Positions 59,398-64,000 of a stretch of 64,000 nucleotides of DNA are shown one piece after another. Within the stretch, counting starts at the first letter, position 1, and each line of letters begins with the position of its first letter. The notes under the pieces are model-generated. The model was not told the origin of the DNA and did not search any database. It worked only from the letters and a program-made list of their open reading frames with translations. This DNA comes from Lathyrus oleraceus (Eukaryota; Streptophyta; Magnoliopsida; Fabales; Fabaceae). The stretch is taken from contig NC_066581.1 in assembly GCF_024323335.1 (NCBI RefSeq), forward strand, positions 223,825,039-223,889,038. Direction: 5' to 3'. The position numbers were made by a program, and so were the translations under genes.

Positions 59398-62300
59398 ATG
59401 GCGCCTCAAAAACCCTCAAGCAGTAAACATTCCAAGAAGAAACAAGACTCAACTTTTCCTCCTGTGCATGATTTAAAAGGGCCAATGACCATTGGGAATC
59501 AACAGTATGTTCCGGAACCTCCAAATGAGAAAGAAAAAGACTGCATCTATAAATCTCAGGTACTAATCCCTGTTCTTATTTCTGGAAATTATCACGCTAT
59601 GTTAGGTCCCCTTCCAAATCCAGAGATTAAACCAGAGTGTTTAAGAGAATTTTTTCCATCTTACTTTCACACAAAACCCATAGGTGTTGGAAGAAAACCT
59701 CAGCCTAAAGAGAAAGTTGTAGAACAAAAAGATGCATCGAGTTCGACGGATATTGGAGAGTTGGACTTAGCCTATTTGAACTATCCCAGGATTTTTAGAA
59801 CTTGCCCATGGTCAAAAGATCCTTCTGATTACGTATCTTGGTTAGATAAAATCGAAAAAGTTAAAGGGCCTTTTTGGAAAGAGGTAGGCATTTTCGACCT
59901 TATCCAGTTGTCGAGAGTAGGACCCAATATTTGTCCAAATATGCTTTTGGCTTCTCTCTACTTTTGGGATAGTACTTACAACACCTTCCACCTTCCTTGT
60001 GGGATGGTTACGCCTACCCTTTTCGACGCAGCATCCATTGTTGGTCTTCATCCCAATGGTATAGATTTCGACCCTACTGTCTTAAATGAAGACACCATTG
60101 CTTTCGAGACTAGCCTTGCACCCTACTCCTTATTCATGTCCTATTATCACGATAAGAGCACTGCTGAAGTTTTAGATGTCGAACATATAGCTTTCCTAAC
60201 ACTGTGGCTATGCAAATATGTGTTCTGTTCTCGCTCTCTTCAAGTTGCCAAGAGATTTATCACCATAGCCAATCAGCTTCATGCAGGCACGAAACTATGC
60301 TTGAGCGAAATGATTCTGGCGAACCTTTATGAATCTCTGAGTGAGAGCGTACATTTTTTAAAAAACACCAAAACCCAAGGGAAGATCAACTTATCAGGAC
60401 CTTTCTGGCTCTTGCAATTATGGCTCAATGCCACGTTTGAAGCCAATCTTCCTGTAGCACCAGAAATAGATGCAGAAGAAGTACAAAATAGGACTGTCGA
60501 ATGGCCAAGATTAGTGCTAATAACGCCAACTGATGAAGGAATCAGCCTTCGACAGGCTTTTAAAAGCTATGTTATGATGTTTGCTAAAAGTCATCAATTT
60601 ACTTCGACCATGGCACCTTTTGCTGATAGAAAAATCGGACCTAAGTGGTTTACCCAACAACTGCCCTTGGAGATGCAAAAGGACGAAAATACATTTCTGA
60701 ATGTTTGGGAATCGTTCTTAACCCCTAGGCTCCTTTTTTCTTATCGTAACACCACTAAAAACCAAATTGCTTTGATAGGTTATCAACCCAACCTTGCTTC
60801 TAGACAGTTTGGTCTGATCCAAATCAAACCTCAACCTATATTCCCCAAAAAGGGGTCCATCATTTTTTATAACTCCCTTCACACTGAAGACGAAGGCAAA
60901 GAGCTGTCGAAGAAACTAGCTGATGATTCTCTCGACATTCGACCAGTTATTTTTCGACCATCATTCCTATGCACTCCTGAGTTTGATGAATGGTGGAAGG
61001 ATTATTATTCCAACAAATTTTTCGACGTAGCTGCTTTTGCTACACATTTGACAAATGCTTTCGCTTTTGTGCAGGATCGGACCAAAAAAGGTATTCAACG
61101 ACATATTAAGGAAATACAGAAATTTCAAAAATATTTTGAAACTGCGTATAGACCTGATGATCTTAGTCGAACCATATGCGAAGCAGCGGCTGAATTAAAA
61201 CGCAAATTGACAGAGAAGTTTAAAAAACTGTCATTGCCTTCCAATCTTTCACCAGAGGCGCGCTATGACCTGGCTTTCAATTGTCATCCACCAAAGTTTC
61301 CTCCTTTGCCAACTGCTGACTTTGGGGTGGCGTTTGGTTTTCCACTTCCAGACTGGTTCCTTTGTGGGGATTTTATGAAAATTCTTCGTCAAAAGTATCA
61401 AAAACCTGCTGAGCGTGTGGTTCCGACTAAGTATCATCTGGGCGAATATCCAGGACACCTTCATATTGGAATAGAACACGTTCGCGTGGAAGATCCCATT
61501 CTTGAAGGTGTTCACAGAAAAACATGATTTTTCCTTCTGTTATTCTAACTGTCTTATCATGTCTCTCTTATATTTGTTTCTGAATTTTCTTTCTTTCCTT
61601 AGCCGTGAAGATCCCTGCTAAGAAAGCTGTTGTCGAAGCGACGCCCAGTACTGCTAAGAAGCCTTCGACAAAGGTACAAAACTTCTCTTCTTATCATTCA
61701 TCTTCCCTTTTTCAAAACTAACTGGCTTTGGCCTGCATGACTAGGTAAGTCGAAAACCCCCAACAATCCAAAAGAGAAAGAGTGAAGAGGAGAAAGAAGA
61801 GGCTAAAGTCCCCAGTGAAGAGTCTGGTGACGAATCTCCAGAGTTAATCCCTCCCCCTCAGAAGAAGAAGAAACTCACGAAGGTCTCTTCCCAAAGATCT
61901 ATCATTAAATCAACTAGGAAGGATTCTGCCAGTACTCCCCCTGCTAAACATCAGTCGAAAGATACAGAGAGTGGGAAATCCAGCTTTAATACTGAGATTC
62001 CCGAGGTAATTCTTTTTTATTTTGACAGCATATGTTCACCTTTCCTACATCTTTTCTTCTAAATCTTAGAATTTATTTTTAGGAACAAGTGGTTGTCGAA
62101 AGAACACCTGAGAAAATTCTGGAGGAAACAGCCCCAGAGGAAGATATCCCCACAAGTGACCACGATATGCAAACCGTAGGAGAATTCGACACTACAGTGG
62201 GTGAAGCTTCTGAAGATGAATCTCCTCCTCATCCAGGATTACATGTTGCACCTCAGGGTGATGATATTGAAATGGAGGTTGTGGTCGAAGATGATCCTGA

Positions 62301-63180
62301 AGATGGAGCTGCCAGAGATGAGGACAACCAGTCGAAACGAACAGAGGTTGAGCATACTTCGACGCGAAACACTCCACCTGCTCCTGACCGGGCCCAAGGG
62401 AGTGGCAAATCAACTGGTTCGACCAGTTTCTCTCGCGAGGAGCTTGAAAATCTCAAAGTGCAAAGACCTTTGGAGTATCTAAAAGCCATGCTTAGCACCC
62501 GTTTTAATTTTCAGGATTCTTCGCAGAGTAGTTCGACCACTTCTGGGGCAACTTCTGAAGCACCATCACTTGGCAACCTCCTGACCAAAATCAAAACGAA
62601 AATCCTTGATGTCGATTTGTTTAAAGTCTTGGAAGAAAATTCCCTTGCTCAAATTGGTCTTAAGAAAATTTTGAAGCAAGTGAATGTCCTAGAAGCTTCT
62701 GCTGAGATTGGAAGTTTTGTGATGGAGCTGATGACTCTCGTTGACTTGGCCACTGCAGATCTCCATCGTCAAAGGGATCTTACCAATCAAATCTCCTCCA
62801 AGTCTGAAACTCAAACTGCTGAATGGGATGCTGTTTCGACTTCGACCGACAAAGTTTCAAAATTGCAAAAGCTCTCCGAAACGTATGTCGAAGAAGTTGC
62901 TGCTTGCAATGACAATATTCAAAAATGGAAAACACAGATAGCAGCACTTCAAGAAAAGATCTCTCAAGAGGAGAAACGTAAGGCATCCATTCAGCAACCC
63001 AAGCAGAGCGAGATTGACGAAGAATTGAGGGTGGGTATTCGACATGCAGAGAAAGCCCATCAACTTAGTCAGGAGATTGAGACTCTCTCTACTCACAAAA
63101 GTCTTTGTGATCATCGACTCCAACTCCAGAGGCAGAAGTTCGCCACTTTGAAGGATACTTTTGCCAATTTTAATTTTTAG
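59398..63180 (+). CDS. Antisense spliced gene in E4: PMD-like + coiled-coil protein, predicted 1179 aa
   Basis: Predicted exons: 59398-61507, 61603-61673, 61745-62005 and 62083-63180. Introns have GT..AG ends and T-rich acceptors, and the joined 3540 bases form one open frame. Exon 1 encodes a plant-mobile-domain-like region (about residues 125-620): FWDSTYNTFHLP then TPTLFDAASIVGL (189-217), a WLCKYVF segment, and a region with LLQLWLNATFEANLP. Exons 2-3 are Lys/Ser/Pro-rich with basic clusters (KKKK) that could be a nuclear signal. Exon 4 is acidic at first and ends in a long coiled coil. Exon 1 read alone stops soon after the donor, at 61527. Function unknown; PMD proteins are linked to transposons and silencing-related plant genes. 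Antisense PMD genes are known from related elements. Confidence 0.82.
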
Positions 63181-63281
63181 TCGAATTTATTTAGCAACTC
63201 TCAGCCCTTTGAGGCTTTCTTTGTAATAACTTTTGAATGCCATTTTTATTTGGCCCATCTTATCACACTTATGTTTTGCAC
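63181..63281 (+). other. Short gap between convergent genes in E4
   Basis: 101 bases separate the stop of the antisense gene (63180) from the stop of pol on the other strand (63282). No clear AATAAA is seen on either strand, so the two transcripts probably overlap at their 3' ends. Confidence 0.5.
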
Positions 63282-64000
63282 TTATTCTGTTACTACTTTT
63301 ACTTCCTGCAATATAGGCTTATATTTTTTCAAATACTTGCCATTTATTCTTAGGATTCTCTTATCCTTCTCTATTTCTTCTATTTCGTACGCGCCGTTCG
63401 AAAATGTTCTCAAAACCTGGAAACGTCCCTCCCATTTAGGAGACCACTTTCCCATCAATTTATCCTTTCGATCCATAGGAAGGATTACTTTCCATACAAG
63501 GTCACCTATTAAGAAGGTCTTGAATCTTACTCTCTTGTTGTAGAACCTTTCGACTCTCTTCTTTTGTCTTCTTATTAGGTCTAGCGCGCGCAGCCTTTCT
63601 TCGTCTAAATCAACTAGTTCGTCCATCATCATACTCCAATATGTATCTGATGGGATTTCATGATGCCTTTGCACTCTAACTGACTGCAGATATATTTCGA
63701 CTGGCAAAACTGCATCATGTCCGTAAGTCAACTTGAATGGAGTCGAATTCGTTGCCTCTTTGGGGGACGTTCGACAAGCCCACAAGGCTTGATCCAAAGT
63801 CTTATGCCAATTTCTAGGTTTTTTCCCCACATGCTTCTTAATTAAGTTTATCACTACCTTGTTGGCTGCTTCAACTTGCCCATTTGCTTGAGCGTAGTAA
63901 GGTGTCGAAGTAAGGAGCTTAAAACCTGTTTCTTGCGCAAATTTCTGCATGTTTTTACCGGTGAACACAGATCCTTGATCTGTTGTTATTGTCTCAGGTA
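63282..64000 (-). CDS. pol: E4 integrase, C-terminal part (runs off window)
   Basis: Open on the minus strand from the window edge to a stop at 63282. The visible start includes the catalytic aspartate segment TTDQGSVFTG, then YYAQANGQVEAANK with the catalytic glutamate, ALWACRTSPKEATNSTPF, and the C-terminal domain with IGDLVWKV and GKWSPKWEGRFQV. These are Ty3/gypsy integrase motifs. No lesion is seen. Its end is only 101 bases from the end of the convergent antisense gene. Confidence 0.93.
   Translation of the reverse strand, partial: PETITTDQGSVFTGKNMQKFAQETGFKLLTSTPYYAQANGQVEAANKVVINLIKKHVGKKPRNWHKTLDQALWACRTSPKEATNSTPFKLTYGHDAVLPVEIYLQSVRVQRHHEIPSDTYWSMMMDELVDLDEERLRALDLIRRQKKRVERFYNKRVRFKTFLIGDLVWKVILPMDRKDKLMGKWSPKWEGRFQVLRTFSNGAYEIEEIEKDKRILRINGKYLKKYKPILQEVKVVTE

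Larger units (their letters stand above)
58125..64000 (-). mobile_element. E4: Ty3/gypsy element with antisense PMD gene, minus strand
   Basis: At the left is a TG/CA-bounded LTR in reverse orientation with an adjacent polypurine tract. Further right, the minus strand encodes a Ty3/gypsy integrase C terminus running off the window. Between them lies a spliced gene on the opposite strand. This arrangement (antisense extra ORF between pol and 3' LTR) is known in Tat-lineage elements such as Grande, RIRE2 and Retand. The visible coding sequence has no lesions, so E4 is probably the youngest or best preserved element here. Confidence 0.86.

Noticed and set aside
62192..63123. Antisense and second-frame ORFs over exon 4 of the E4 gene
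   Set aside because: Shadows of the coiled-coil coding frame.

Overview
The window is plant nuclear repetitive DNA made almost entirely of nested LTR retrotransposons. The Ogre/Tat-type Ty3/gypsy elements (tRNA-Arg-type primer site, extra ORF before gag, intron between pro and pol, second archaeal-type RNase H), several of them long, suggest a legume of the Fabeae (pea, vetch/faba bean, lentil); this species guess is inference. I see no ordinary host gene, tRNA or rRNA gene.

Layout. (1) 1-12166: a plus-strand Tat-like element, E1, with truncated 5' LTR, PBS, gag lacking its protease, intron, broken pol, a repeat-rich 3' region and a complete 3' LTR. (2) E1 sits in the 3' end of a plus-strand Ty1/copia element of SIRE/Maximus type (12167-13848). 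(3) That copia element sits in a decayed minus-strand Ogre, E2 (13849-29769). (4) E2 sits in a plus-strand Ogre LTR fragment (29770-31205). (5) A deleted minus-strand Ty1/copia element (31206-35035) also interrupts this fragment. (6) Within it is a plus-strand Ogre, E3 (35036-58124 visible), whose 5' LTR is about 15.4 kb because a 1468-bp segment is present eight times in tandem (37900-49643). (7) E3 pol is cut by a minus-strand Ty3/gypsy element, E4 (58125-64000+), which carries an antisense four-exon gene for a protein with a plant-mobile-domain-like region and a coiled coil.

How the parts work together. E1, E2 and E3 share a plan: LTR promoter, PBS for tRNA-Arg, a leader with a conserved long-stem hairpin, ORF1 (E2 and E3), gag-pro, an intron of about 250-266 bp whose 5' splice site overlaps the gag-pro stop codon, then pol. 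Removing the intron keeps the frame open into pol in all three; retaining it gives gag(-pro) alone. The 3' regions of E1 and E2 both contain many degenerate sense-strand copies of the complement of their own primer-binding site, a pattern I do not know to be described.

Best candidates for something new: the octuplicated LTR; the repeated anti-PBS motifs; the covarying leader hairpin; and the recurrence of a PMD-plus-coiled-coil protein in two element types, once sense upstream of gag (Ogre ORF1) and once antisense downstream of pol (E4). All calls come from reading the sequence; no search or alignment program was run.
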